Position numbers and translations under genes: made by a program. From positions 930,001 through 994,000 of the forward strand of contig NZ_AZUK01000001.1 in NCBI RefSeq assembly GCF_000527035.1: 64,000 bases of DNA, given 5' to 3'. Within the stretch, counting starts at the first letter, position 1, and each line of letters starts with the position of its first letter. The stretch comes from Tolumonas lignilytica (lineage in GTDB: Bacteria; Pseudomonadota; Gammaproteobacteria; Enterobacterales; Aeromonadaceae). Positions 46,859 through 55,150 of this stretch are shown piece after piece. Under the pieces are notes generated by a model. That model ran no database searches. It saw only the letters and a program-made list of their open reading frames with translations, and was not told where the DNA came from.

Positions 46859-47887
46859 ATGCGATATCTTTGGGGTCTTATCATTTTCTGTACCGGGCTG
46901 GTCAATGCCGCAGAGACATCAATGACAAACCAAACGATAACCATTCAGCCAAGTAATATCCCTGACTGGTTTATCATGGACGGCAGGCTGGAGCCTATCG
47001 ATCAGGGAACTGTCTCCGCACAAACCAGCGGCCGGATCAGCGCCATTACAGTCGATGTCAACGATGTGGTTCCCGCCGGACAATTACTGATTGAAATCAC
47101 CAATACTTCTCAATCTGCCGGACAGGATCAGGCCAAGGCGGCAGTCAAAGCCGCAGAAGCACGTTATACCGATGCCGAACGACAACGCCTGCGTCTGGTG
47201 GAACTGGTAAAAAAAGGTTCTATTTCCAAACGGGAATATGATGCTGCGGCCACAGAAGCCGAAGCTGCTGCCAGTGTCTTAAAACAGGCAAAGGCAGAAT
47301 TAGTCCAAGCCAGTGAGAATCTGGGTTATACCCGCATTGTTGCACCTTATGCAGGGGTGGTTTCTGCCCGTCATGTCTCGCTGGGGGAGACCGTAAGCCC
47401 CGGCCAACCACTACTCAGTGGATATGCATTTGAGAATATGCGTGTCGTCGCGTCATTACCGGCCCGCTATGTCTCACAACTGAAAGAAGATACCCCCTTG
47501 CAACTGACCTTCCCCGATGGCCAGGAATTGACGTTAAAACAGCATCAGTTATTTCAATTTGCAGATCCAGCCAGTCACAGTTTTACCCTGAGAGCCAACT
47601 TGCCGAAACAAAATACCCCCGTCTGGCGAAATGGTATTTGGGTCAAACTGGCCATGCCATTGGCAACCAAGCCCAAACTGCTGATCCCAGAAAGTGCCGT
47701 GTTGCGTCAGAACGAATTATCAGCCGTGTATCTGGTTACGAAGAATGGATATGTCTTGCAACAAGTACGCCTAGGCCGTAATTACGATGGTCAGGTCGAA
47801 ATCCTCTCCGGCCTGCAAAGCGGAGAAACCGTCGCCAAAGATGCCTATGCAGTGATTGCGACACAGGGAGGTCATTATGCGCCCTGA
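46859..47887 (+). CDS. RND efflux periplasmic adaptor subunit
   Basis: A 342-aa membrane fusion protein. The signal peptide MRYLWGLIIFCTGLVNAAE is followed by the first lipoyl half (GRISAITVDVNDVVPAGQLL). A helical hairpin (about 80-150), the second lipoyl half (TRIVAPYAGVVSARHVSLGE) and the C-terminal barrel follow. No lipobox Cys is seen. Its 3' end overlaps the RND pump gene by 11 bp, so the two are translationally coupled. An AAAGGAA site and operator B precede it. Confidence 0.92.
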   Translation: MRYLWGLIIFCTGLVNAAETSMTNQTITIQPSNIPDWFIMDGRLEPIDQGTVSAQTSGRISAITVDVNDVVPAGQLLIEITNTSQSAGQDQAKAAVKAAEARYTDAERQRLRLVELVKKGSISKREYDAAATEAEAAASVLKQAKAELVQASENLGYTRIVAPYAGVVSARHVSLGETVSPGQPLLSGYAFENMRVVASLPARYVSQLKEDTPLQLTFPDGQELTLKQHQLFQFADPASHSFTLRANLPKQNTPVWRNGIWVKLAMPLATKPKLLIPESAVLRQNELSAVYLVTKNGYVLQQVRLGRNYDGQVEILSGLQSGETVAKDAYAVIATQGGHYAP

Positions 47888-50800
47888 ACTCGGCCTTTCC
47901 GGTCGGATTGCCCGCAAGTTCCTGCATTCCCCGATCACGCCATTGCTGGCATTACTGGGGTTATTGCTCGGCATCGCGGCTATTCTGATCACACCGAAGG
48001 AAGAAGAACCGCAGATCGAAGTGACTTTTGCCGATATCTATATTCCATTCCCCGGCGCCAGCCCCAAGGAGGTGGAACAACTGGTGACGCTGCCTGCCGA
48101 GCAGGTACTGTCTGAAATGAAAGATATCGACACCATGTACTCTTTTTCACAGCCCGGCGGCGCCATGCTCATTGTGGCGTTCAAAGTGGGCAAACCCCGT
48201 CAGCAGGCGCTGGTCGATCTGTATAACCAGCTTGCATCCAACCGAGACTGGCTCCCGGCTGGGTTAGGTGTTGGTGAGCCGTTAGTCAAACCCCGCGCCA
48301 TTGATGATGTTCCGATCCTCAATCTGACGCTATGGAGTAAACGCGCTGATATCACCGCAGAGCAATTAACTCAGGTAGCTCATGGGCTGGAAACCGAACT
48401 AAAACGCCTCCCCGGCACCCGGCAAATCCAAACGGTGGGACGTCATGATCGTGTCGTACAAGTGACGGTTGATCCGGTCAAAATGAATGCGTTTGGCTTA
48501 AACTGGCCCCAAGTCACACAGGTGTTGCAGACAGCCAATCAGCAACAAACCAATCTCTCGCTGACGCAGGATAATCATCAGGTCAGCTTGCAGGTTGGCT
48601 CATTTTTGACCTCGGCAGACGAAGTGCGTCAACTCATCATCAGCACACAAAACAACCATCCAATTTATCTGGCGGATATCGCCGATGTCAAAGATGGGGC
48701 GGATGTCCCGACCGCGAATGTCTGGATGAATCAGGCCGGGCAAATTTATCCGGCCGTCACACTGGCCATCGCCAAACAACCGGGCGTCAATGCGGTCGAT
48801 CTCAGCCGGGCGATCACGGATCGCTTGGCGCAAGTGCATCACATTCTGATACCGGATGGGGTAGAAGTGAATGTGACCCGCGATTACGGTCAGACCGCCA
48901 ATGAAAAAGCCAATAAACTGATCAGCAAGTTGATTTTTGCCACCACGGCTGTGGTGCTCTTGGTCTGGTTAAGCATGGGCTGGCGCGAATCGGTCGTGGT
49001 AGGCGGTGCCATTCTGCTGACTCTGTCCATCACGTTATTTGCCTCTTGGGCCTGGGGATTTACGTTAAACCGCATTTCGTTGTTCGCTCTCATCTTCTCT
49101 ATCGGGATCCTGGTCGATGATGCCATTGTGGTGGTAGAGAACATCCATCGACATCAGAAAGATGGGGGTAACTGGAAAGAGGCGATCCCACAAGCCGTCG
49201 ATGAAGTGGGTGGCCCGACGATTCTGGCAACCCTTACCGTGATTGCGGCCTTGCTGCCTATGGCTTTCGTCAGCGGCATGATGGGCCCCTACATGAGCCC
49301 CATTCCCATCAATGCCAGTACTGGCATGCTTATTTCGCTGGCGGTTGCCTTTATTGTAACCCCATGGTTAGCGTTGCATTTGCTGCGTCCCCATGTTGGC
49401 AATCATGTCGAGCACGAGGAACACAAAGCTATTCAGGCATTCCGTGGATTCCTGAGCCGGTTTCTCGGTGGCGAGAAAGCAAAATCGGCCCGGCGCAAGT
49501 TAACCTTAGTCGTCGGTTTATTGCTGGTCTGTTCACTGGCCTTACCTGTCTTGCAACTGGTGGTATTGAAAATGCTGCCTTTTGATAACAAATCTGAATT
49601 TCAGGTCATGGTTGATATGCCAGAGGGGACTTCGCTGGAACAAACCCAAACGGTATTACGGCAGTTGGCCAGTGACGCCGAAACCATACCGGAGGTGACC
49701 TCTGTCCAGATCTATGCCGGTACATCAGCGCCCATCAATTTTAATGGATTGGTACGTCATTACTTCATGCGCCAATCGGCAGAATTGGGCGATTTACAAA
49801 TCAACCTGAAAGGGAAACATGAACGTGACCGGGCCAGCCATCAGATCGCCCGTGAAGCTCGGGAACGTCTGACCCCTATCGCCAACAAAGCTGGCGCCAC
49901 GATTAAGGTCGTTGAAATTCCACCAGGGCCGCCGGTATGGTCCCCTATCCTGGCTGAGGTTTATGGCCCGACACAGGCCATGCGTGAACAGGCCGCACAA
50001 CAAGTCATGAATACCTTCAAAAGCACGCCGGATATTGTCGATATTGATGTCGATATTCCCGCCGCACAGCAACACTGGCAACTGAGCATTAACCGGGCTC
50101 GCGCCTCTCGGCTGGGTATATCCGAAGCCTTGATTCGACAGACATTGGTCGGCGCGTTGGGCGGGCAAGATGTCAGCTACTTACATTCCCCGGATCAAAA
50201 ATATGCCAAACCCATCCGCTTGCGTCTGGCCGAAGGTGAAAAAGCCGATCTGCTGGGCGTATTAAGTCTGACCTTGCCTTCCGCTGCCGGGAAAGCCATT
50301 GCCCTGAGCGAACTCGTGGATGTCCTCCAAAATGAGAAACCGCACAGCATCATGCATAAAAATATGCAGCCGATGGTCATGGTGACCGCCGATATGGCCG
50401 GTAAACTCGACAGCCCCTTATATGGCATGGCGGAAATTGCCAGTAAACTCAGCACGCAACATCCACAATGGAAACAGTCGTTGATCGGACAACCGGACGG
50501 TCTGTCCGGTGTTGCCATCAAATGGGATGGGGAATGGAAAATAACCTATGAAACCTTCCGGGATATGGGTATTGCCTACTCCGTCGGCATACTACTGATT
50601 TATTTTCTGGTGGTGGCTCATTTTAATTCCTACAGCGTCCCCCTGATCATCATGGCCCCTATCCCATTGACACTGGTGGGCGTAATGCCAGGACATGCCC
50701 TGCTGGGAGCGCCGTTCACCGCCACATCGATGATAGGCATGATCGCACTGGCGGGGATCATCGTCAGAAATTCAATTCTGCTGGTCGACTTTGTCAATCA

Positions 50801-51035
50801 ACAACGCGCCGCAGGCGTTGAATTAGCCGAAGCGGTCATTAATAGTGGTGCGGTACGAGCAAAACCCATTATTTTAACCGCGCTGGCGGCGATGATTGGT
50901 GCTACCTTTATCTTAGATGATCCTATTTTTAATGGATTAGCCATCAGCTTGGTATTTGGCCTGTTTGCCTCAACCATGTTGACGTTGGTGGTGATCCCTG
51001 TGCTCTATTTTCTCTATCTGAAACATAAAGGGTAA
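47877..51035 (+). CDS. RND efflux transporter permease (AcrB/CusA-like superfamily)
   Basis: A 1052-aa inner membrane proton-driven pump with 12 predicted helices and two large periplasmic loops. It has the entry segment FADIYIPFPGASPKEVEQLV and the helix-4 proton relay SIGILVDDAIVVVENIHRHQ with the double Asp. The second half shows LVGVMPGHALLGAPFTATSM then IGMIALAGIIVRNSILLVDF. ATG at 47877 follows GGAGGT; an upstream in-frame start would add 7 residues. An outer membrane partner is not encoded here, so it may use a TolC. Substrate unknown; operator B links it to the DUF2892 gene. Confidence 0.93.
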   Translation: MRPELGLSGRIARKFLHSPITPLLALLGLLLGIAAILITPKEEEPQIEVTFADIYIPFPGASPKEVEQLVTLPAEQVLSEMKDIDTMYSFSQPGGAMLIVAFKVGKPRQQALVDLYNQLASNRDWLPAGLGVGEPLVKPRAIDDVPILNLTLWSKRADITAEQLTQVAHGLETELKRLPGTRQIQTVGRHDRVVQVTVDPVKMNAFGLNWPQVTQVLQTANQQQTNLSLTQDNHQVSLQVGSFLTSADEVRQLIISTQNNHPIYLADIADVKDGADVPTANVWMNQAGQIYPAVTLAIAKQPGVNAVDLSRAITDRLAQVHHILIPDGVEVNVTRDYGQTANEKANKLISKLIFATTAVVLLVWLSMGWRESVVVGGAILLTLSITLFASWAWGFTLNRISLFALIFSIGILVDDAIVVVENIHRHQKDGGNWKEAIPQAVDEVGGPTILATLTVIAALLPMAFVSGMMGPYMSPIPINASTGMLISLAVAFIVTPWLALHLLRPHVGNHVEHEEHKAIQAFRGFLSRFLGGEKAKSARRKLTLVVGLLLVCSLALPVLQLVVLKMLPFDNKSEFQVMVDMPEGTSLEQTQTVLRQLASDAETIPEVTSVQIYAGTSAPINFNGLVRHYFMRQSAELGDLQINLKGKHERDRASHQIAREARERLTPIANKAGATIKVVEIPPGPPVWSPILAEVYGPTQAMREQAAQQVMNTFKSTPDIVDIDVDIPAAQQHWQLSINRARASRLGISEALIRQTLVGALGGQDVSYLHSPDQKYAKPIRLRLAEGEKADLLGVLSLTLPSAAGKAIALSELVDVLQNEKPHSIMHKNMQPMVMVTADMAGKLDSPLYGMAEIASKLSTQHPQWKQSLIGQPDGLSGVAIKWDGEWKITYETFRDMGIAYSVGILLIYFLVVAHFNSYSVPLIIMAPIPLTLVGVMPGHALLGAPFTATSMIGMIALAGIIVRNSILLVDFVNQQRAAGVELAEAVINSGAVRAKPIILTALAAMIGATFILDDPIFNGLAISLVFGLFASTMLTLVVIPVLYFLYLKHKG

Positions 51036-51046
51036 AAAGCCTCTTT

Positions 51047-51074
51047 GCTGCCAGTTTTCACTGGCGGCTTTTTT
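51047..51074 (+). terminator. Intrinsic terminator after the RND operon
   Basis: GCTGCCAG and CTGGCGGC pair (one G-U) around TTTTCA, followed by six T. It lies 11 bp after the RND stop. Confidence 0.88.
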
Positions 51075-51162
51075 GCCTGCCCCAAATTAATGCGGTGTCA
51101 TACGAAGTTCAAAAAATAGACTATTGTTAATAGATAAACTTTTAATAACTGAGTACGGCAGC

Positions 51163-51558
51163 ATGTTTATATTACCAAGCATGATCTATGAATCATTACC
51201 CCGCCTATATACCCTCGGCGGCATCGCCATGATCTTTAGCAGTGACCGCCTGCTCATCATTATTTCCGGCATTTTGTTCTATTGTGCCGGCGCCAGCGTC
51301 TGGGTCATGCGTTCCCGAAATCGTCGCACCGATGAGCCTGCCGACTTATCACACAAGCGGCTGGTTTTACCGGAACCGATATATGAATTTCTGCCTTTTG
51401 CCTATTTCCTGCTCGGTGTGCTGCTGTTACGAAGTTCAGGTGAAATGATCCTGCTGGCGGCAGGTTTTCTGTTGGTGTCATGGGCGCTGATCCGCGAATA
51501 TCAGCGCTTACATCATCGCCATCACAGACAGCCAAGGTTCAGAAGTAGCAGTTTCTAA
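51163..51558 (+). CDS. Small inner membrane protein of unknown function
   Basis: A 131-aa protein beginning MFILPSMIYESLPRLYTLGG. It has hydrophobic segments at about 10-45 and 80-108, a basic loop between them (RSRNRRTDEPADLSHKR) and a basic, His-rich tail (HHRHHRQPRF). The repeated pattern PxxIYExLPxxY (positions about 5 and 70) suggests an internal duplication of a two-helix unit. No family with a known function is recognised. The start at 51163 is a guess: upstream TTG at 51124 is also in frame and the ribosome-binding site is weak. It converges with the MocR gene 10 bp away. Confidence 0.62.
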   Translation: MFILPSMIYESLPRLYTLGGIAMIFSSDRLLIIISGILFYCAGASVWVMRSRNRRTDEPADLSHKRLVLPEPIYEFLPFAYFLLGVLLLRSSGEMILLAAGFLLVSWALIREYQRLHHRHHRQPRFRSSSF

Positions 51559-51568
51559 TGTCCATGAT

Positions 51569-52924
51569 TCAAAAATAGGTGTAGTCAAAGCGAATGTCTC
51601 GTTTGAGCAGTTCAGCAAGCTGCCTGAGTGCAACAATCAGGCTCGATTCATCATTGATCGCCATCAGCGATAAACGGATCGCATTGGGTGTCGGTGCTCG
51701 CGGATCGGCCTTAAAATAGGAAGCACTGCTGACCAGAATGCCTCGGTTTTTCGCAGCCAGCGTAAAGGCATCCGCCTGCCACTCTTCCGGCAGAATCAGC
51801 CACAAATGATAACTGTCAGGCTGACTGAGCAGTTGATAGTCGGCTAACCATTCTCGGGCTAGACACTGGCGGCGGATTGCGATTTCACGTTGTTGTTCTG
51901 CTATCCGAAATGCCTCGCCCGATTGAATCAGCGTTGCCGCTACCGCAAATGGCAAGGGGGATGGCAACCAGATCGTCGCACGAATAAAGGCCGATAACCG
52001 TTCACTTTCCTGCACCGGAGTTTTGATGAAGGCACAGCGCATCCCTGGGCTGATGGCTTTCGACAAACTGGTGATATGAAAACCAAAATCGGGAGCCAGA
52101 TTTGTGATGGCCGGAATCGGCTGCGGATTCAGAAAGCCGTAGATATCATCTTCAACCAGCCAGAGCTGATGCTCATTCACAACGGCCGCAATTTGCTGTC
52201 GTCGTTCCATCGGCATCGTCGCAGCCGTTGGATTTTGATACGACGGCACGATGATGACCATAGCAATGCGCATAGATTGACATAGTTCATTTAACGATTG
52301 TGGTAGCATCCCCTGCTGATCCATCGGGATACCGACCACATTGCGGCCTAGCATATTCGCAATAGACAAAATCCCTGGGTAGGTCAGATCTTCAACGGCA
52401 ATGGTGTCACCTGGCTGGGTATAACACTGAATCAGCACAGAAAGTGCGTGCTGGGCACCACAGGCCAGAACGATCTGTTCATGCCCCGAGACATCCAGAC
52501 CATAATGATGCGCCCAGACCGCTCCCAGAGCGCGATGTCGGGTTAGCCCGGTATGTTCCACATAGCCATAAAGCGCATCATTGCCGCGATTTAATATTTG
52601 TGAAAAAGCCTGATTCAACTGCTCCGTATGTTGATAAATGCAAGGCTGCAAAATTGAGAGATTGTATTCCTGCTCAAGGCTTTCTGCCCTGATCACATCA
52701 GAAAGCTGGCTATGATTGCAGACAAAACTACCCCGTCCGACAAATGATTCGATGAGTTTTTTTTCGGCCAAGGCTTTATAGGCTTTCGCCACTGTGATGG
52801 CAGTCGTTCCCATCTGCTGCGCCAGTTCCCGATGAGTTGGCAATTGGCTGCCTTCTGCAAACTGGCCGGATCGGATGAATTCTTCTATCTTTTTTACAAT
52901 GGCTAAATATTTAGGCGCACTCAT
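51569..52924 (-). CDS. MocR family regulator (GntR helix-turn-helix fused to aminotransferase fold)
   Basis: A 451-aa regulator. The N-terminal GntR winged helix (LPTHRELAQQMGTTAITVAK, then AYKALAEKKLIESFVGRGSF) is fused to a fold-type I aminotransferase domain. The PLP-binding Lys is in SLSKAISPGMR; DDIYGFL and PSYQNPTAATM are further cofactor segments. Such proteins usually use PLP as a sensor rather than as a catalyst. It is divergent from the beta-hydroxyacid dehydrogenase gene, its probable target. No clear ribosome-binding site precedes the ATG at 52924. Confidence 0.9.
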   Translation of the reverse strand: MSAPKYLAIVKKIEEFIRSGQFAEGSQLPTHRELAQQMGTTAITVAKAYKALAEKKLIESFVGRGSFVCNHSQLSDVIRAESLEQEYNLSILQPCIYQHTEQLNQAFSQILNRGNDALYGYVEHTGLTRHRALGAVWAHHYGLDVSGHEQIVLACGAQHALSVLIQCYTQPGDTIAVEDLTYPGILSIANMLGRNVVGIPMDQQGMLPQSLNELCQSMRIAMVIIVPSYQNPTAATMPMERRQQIAAVVNEHQLWLVEDDIYGFLNPQPIPAITNLAPDFGFHITSLSKAISPGMRCAFIKTPVQESERLSAFIRATIWLPSPLPFAVAATLIQSGEAFRIAEQQREIAIRRQCLAREWLADYQLLSQPDSYHLWLILPEEWQADAFTLAAKNRGILVSSASYFKADPRAPTPNAIRLSLMAINDESSLIVALRQLAELLKRDIRFDYTYF

Positions 52925-53047
52925 TTTATCAGACCGGGAGCATGTTGATTGACCAAGGATAACATATATCAATAAGGAGATAAATTAAGCCATAAAGTAC
53001 GCCTGACCGTCTATTTACGGGATTTTTGAGAAAACAAAGATGATTAA

Positions 53048-53076
53048 TTGACATATGTCATTTGTCGATCAATTAT
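53048..53076 (+). promoter_or_regulatory. Promoter and palindrome before the hydroxyacid dehydrogenase gene
   Basis: TTGACA (53048-53053), a 17-bp spacer and AATTAT (53071-53076). The perfect palindrome TGACATATGTCA (53049-53060) overlaps the -35, and a further TTTGTC follows. The site lies between the divergent MocR and dehydrogenase genes, so MocR binding is a reasonable inference. Confidence 0.6.
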
Positions 53077-53106
53077 CTTCTCAGACATCAATCAGGAGAA
53101 TTCATC

Positions 53107-53985
53107 ATGCGCATTCAGAACATCGCATTCATTGGTCTCGGTGTCATGGGTTTCCCCATGGCCGGACATTTACAACAGAAAGGCTTTAATACTACTGTTT
53201 ATAATCGCACTCACAGCAAAGCTGAAGCATGGCAAGCCAAATACCACGGTCATATAGCGGAAACACCGCGTGAAGCCGCGGAAACCGCCGATATCGTCTT
53301 TATCTGCATCGGTAATGATAACGATGTCCGCAGCGTCTGTTATGGCGAAAATGGGATCCTGGCTGGATTAAAACCGGGGGCGATCCTCATCGATCATACG
53401 ACAGCCTCTGCCGTGCTGGCCCATGAGCTCGAAAATGCCTGTCATAAACAAGGTGTCCATTTCATGGACTGTCCCGTCTCCGGCGGGCAGAGCGGTGCGG
53501 AAAAAGGCTGCCTAACCATCATGTGTGGTGGTGATGAACAGACCTTTGCCAGCGTGAAACCAGTTATGGAATCCTATGCCCGCCAGATCCAACTGGTCGG
53601 TCGCTGTGGTGCCGGACAACGTTGCAAGATGGTCAATCAAATCTGTATCGCCGGTGTATTACAAGGTTTGAGCGAAGGCCTGTTGCTGGCAGAAACCGTG
53701 GGGCTGGACATTCATCAAGTGGTCGAAACCCTGAAATTCGGCGCTGCGGGTTCGTGGCAGATGGAAAACCGAGCCGAAACCATGGCACAAAACAAATTCA
53801 GTTTTGGTTTTGCCATCGACTGGATGCGCAAAGATTTAGGCATCTGTCTGGAGGAAGCTGCACGCCAGCACATTGAACTGCCACTAACCAAGCAGGTGGA
53901 TGAACGCTATGCCCAATTACAGGAAGAAGGTTGTGGCAAACTAGACACCTCCGCGCTGATCCTGTCACTGAAAAAAGAGGCGTGA
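53107..53985 (+). CDS. NAD(P)-dependent beta-hydroxyacid dehydrogenase (3-hydroxyisobutyrate dehydrogenase family)
   Basis: A 292-aa oxidoreductase. The nucleotide-binding start is NIAFIGLGVMGFPMAGHLQQ. The substrate-binding signature is MDCPVSGGQSGAEKGCL, and the catalytic Lys lies in GAGQRCKMVNQICIAG. The C-terminal helical domain has DWMRKDLGICLEEA. Members act on 3-hydroxyisobutyrate, tartronate semialdehyde or 4-hydroxybutyrate; the sequence alone does not tell which. AGGAG precedes the ATG at 53107. Control by the divergent MocR is likely. Confidence 0.9.
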   Translation: MRIQNIAFIGLGVMGFPMAGHLQQKGFNTTVYNRTHSKAEAWQAKYHGHIAETPREAAETADIVFICIGNDNDVRSVCYGENGILAGLKPGAILIDHTTASAVLAHELENACHKQGVHFMDCPVSGGQSGAEKGCLTIMCGGDEQTFASVKPVMESYARQIQLVGRCGAGQRCKMVNQICIAGVLQGLSEGLLLAETVGLDIHQVVETLKFGAAGSWQMENRAETMAQNKFSFGFAIDWMRKDLGICLEEAARQHIELPLTKQVDERYAQLQEEGCGKLDTSALILSLKKEA

Positions 53986-54024
53986 GCGTGAGCATGATGA
54001 GCCTCTGACCGGGAGGCTCATGTT

Positions 54025-54987
54025 TTATGCAACATGCCAGCTTAACCGCTGTTGACTTTCAAAATGTCGCACGATGCCAGTCAGCGGATCTTCAAAGCTC
54101 AGCTCTTTTGCCAGCAGTTGTAACGGTCTTGCATAATCTTTCGCCAGTTCATCATTGACCTGCGGATAAAATGGATCATGACGGATGGGTGCGCCCAAGC
54201 CGGCCATATGCAACCGAAGCTGATGTTTCTTGCCCGTCACCGGATTAAGCCGGTAGCGACACCAATCGCCCTGTTGTTCCAGCACTTCGATAATGGTGTG
54301 TGAATTTGGTTCACCCAAGGTTTCCTGTGACAGGAAAAACGGCTCACCACGCACAATTCGGCTCTGACGCTGATGCGGAAACTGCAAATGCGGTAACGCG
54401 GGAGCAATGGCTTCATAGTATTTATCAATTTTGCGGTCACGAAACAGTGCCTGATAGATTGCACGCGTTTGCTTCTGTACCGAAAACAACACCAGACCCG
54501 CCGTATGCCGATCCAGCCGATGCAGTGGCTGCAATTCAGCATTATTGAGGCGCCCCATCAGACGGGCCAACAGCGTCTGTTCCACGTAATCCCCACCCGG
54601 GATCACCGGCAGAAAATGCGGTTTATCGGCCACCAGAATATGTTCATCCAGATATAAAATCGATTCCTCAAACGGGATGATTTTTTCATCGGTGATTTCG
54701 CGATAGTAATAGATCCGCACACCGGCCCGATAAGGTAAATCATGCGTAATCGGTGCGTGATGACTATCCAGCACCCGTTGTCGTTCAAAACGGCTGAGCC
54801 AATTCGTGCGGCTGATAGCAGGAAAACTGTCGCATAAACAGTCGAGCACCGTTTGCCATTCCCCCTGATACGGCAGCACAAATGTACTGGGCGTAATCAG
54901 CGGCTTCACCGTTAGCGGATGGGAAAAGCCTGCTTCTGACGGCTGGAAGGGGTCAACGTGTGCTGGGGTTTGCGCTTTGATGTACAT
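54025..54987 (-). CDS. RluA family pseudouridine synthase
   Basis: A 320-aa enzyme that isomerises uridine to pseudouridine in RNA. The catalytic Asp is in the signature LQPLHRLDRHTAGLVLFSVQ. The family segments ILVADKPHFLPVIPGG and RLNPVTGKKHQLRLHMAGLG are present. The roughly 75-residue N-terminal part is not a clear S4 domain. The exact RNA target is not known. It stands alone between a dehydrogenase gene and the pyruvate dehydrogenase operon. Confidence 0.9.
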   Translation of the reverse strand: MYIKAQTPAHVDPFQPSEAGFSHPLTVKPLITPSTFVLPYQGEWQTVLDCLCDSFPAISRTNWLSRFERQRVLDSHHAPITHDLPYRAGVRIYYYREITDEKIIPFEESILYLDEHILVADKPHFLPVIPGGDYVEQTLLARLMGRLNNAELQPLHRLDRHTAGLVLFSVQKQTRAIYQALFRDRKIDKYYEAIAPALPHLQFPHQRQSRIVRGEPFFLSQETLGEPNSHTIIEVLEQQGDWCRYRLNPVTGKKHQLRLHMAGLGAPIRHDPFYPQVNDELAKDYARPLQLLAKELSFEDPLTGIVRHFESQQRLSWHVA

Positions 54988-55076
54988 AATCTCAAATCGG
55001 ACAGTGAAGCCTAAGCCAGTTTCCGCTCTGCGGGTGGCCTGATCCGAGATATTTTACAATGAACCAAGGAATAGCA

Positions 55077-55125
55077 GAAAAAAATTAGCCCCTGAATTTC
55101 TAGGGGCCTAGAGTTCAGGGGCTAA
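55077..55125 (-). terminator. Terminator of the pyruvate dehydrogenase operon
   Basis: TTAGCCCCTGAA (55085-55096) pairs perfectly with TTCAGGGGCTAA (55114-55125). On the minus strand the stem is followed by seven T. The loop itself holds a smaller CTAGG/CCTAG hairpin. It lies 26 bp past the lpdA stop. Confidence 0.9.
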
Positions 55126-55150
55126 AAATTACCTCAGGAAAAGAGATAAC

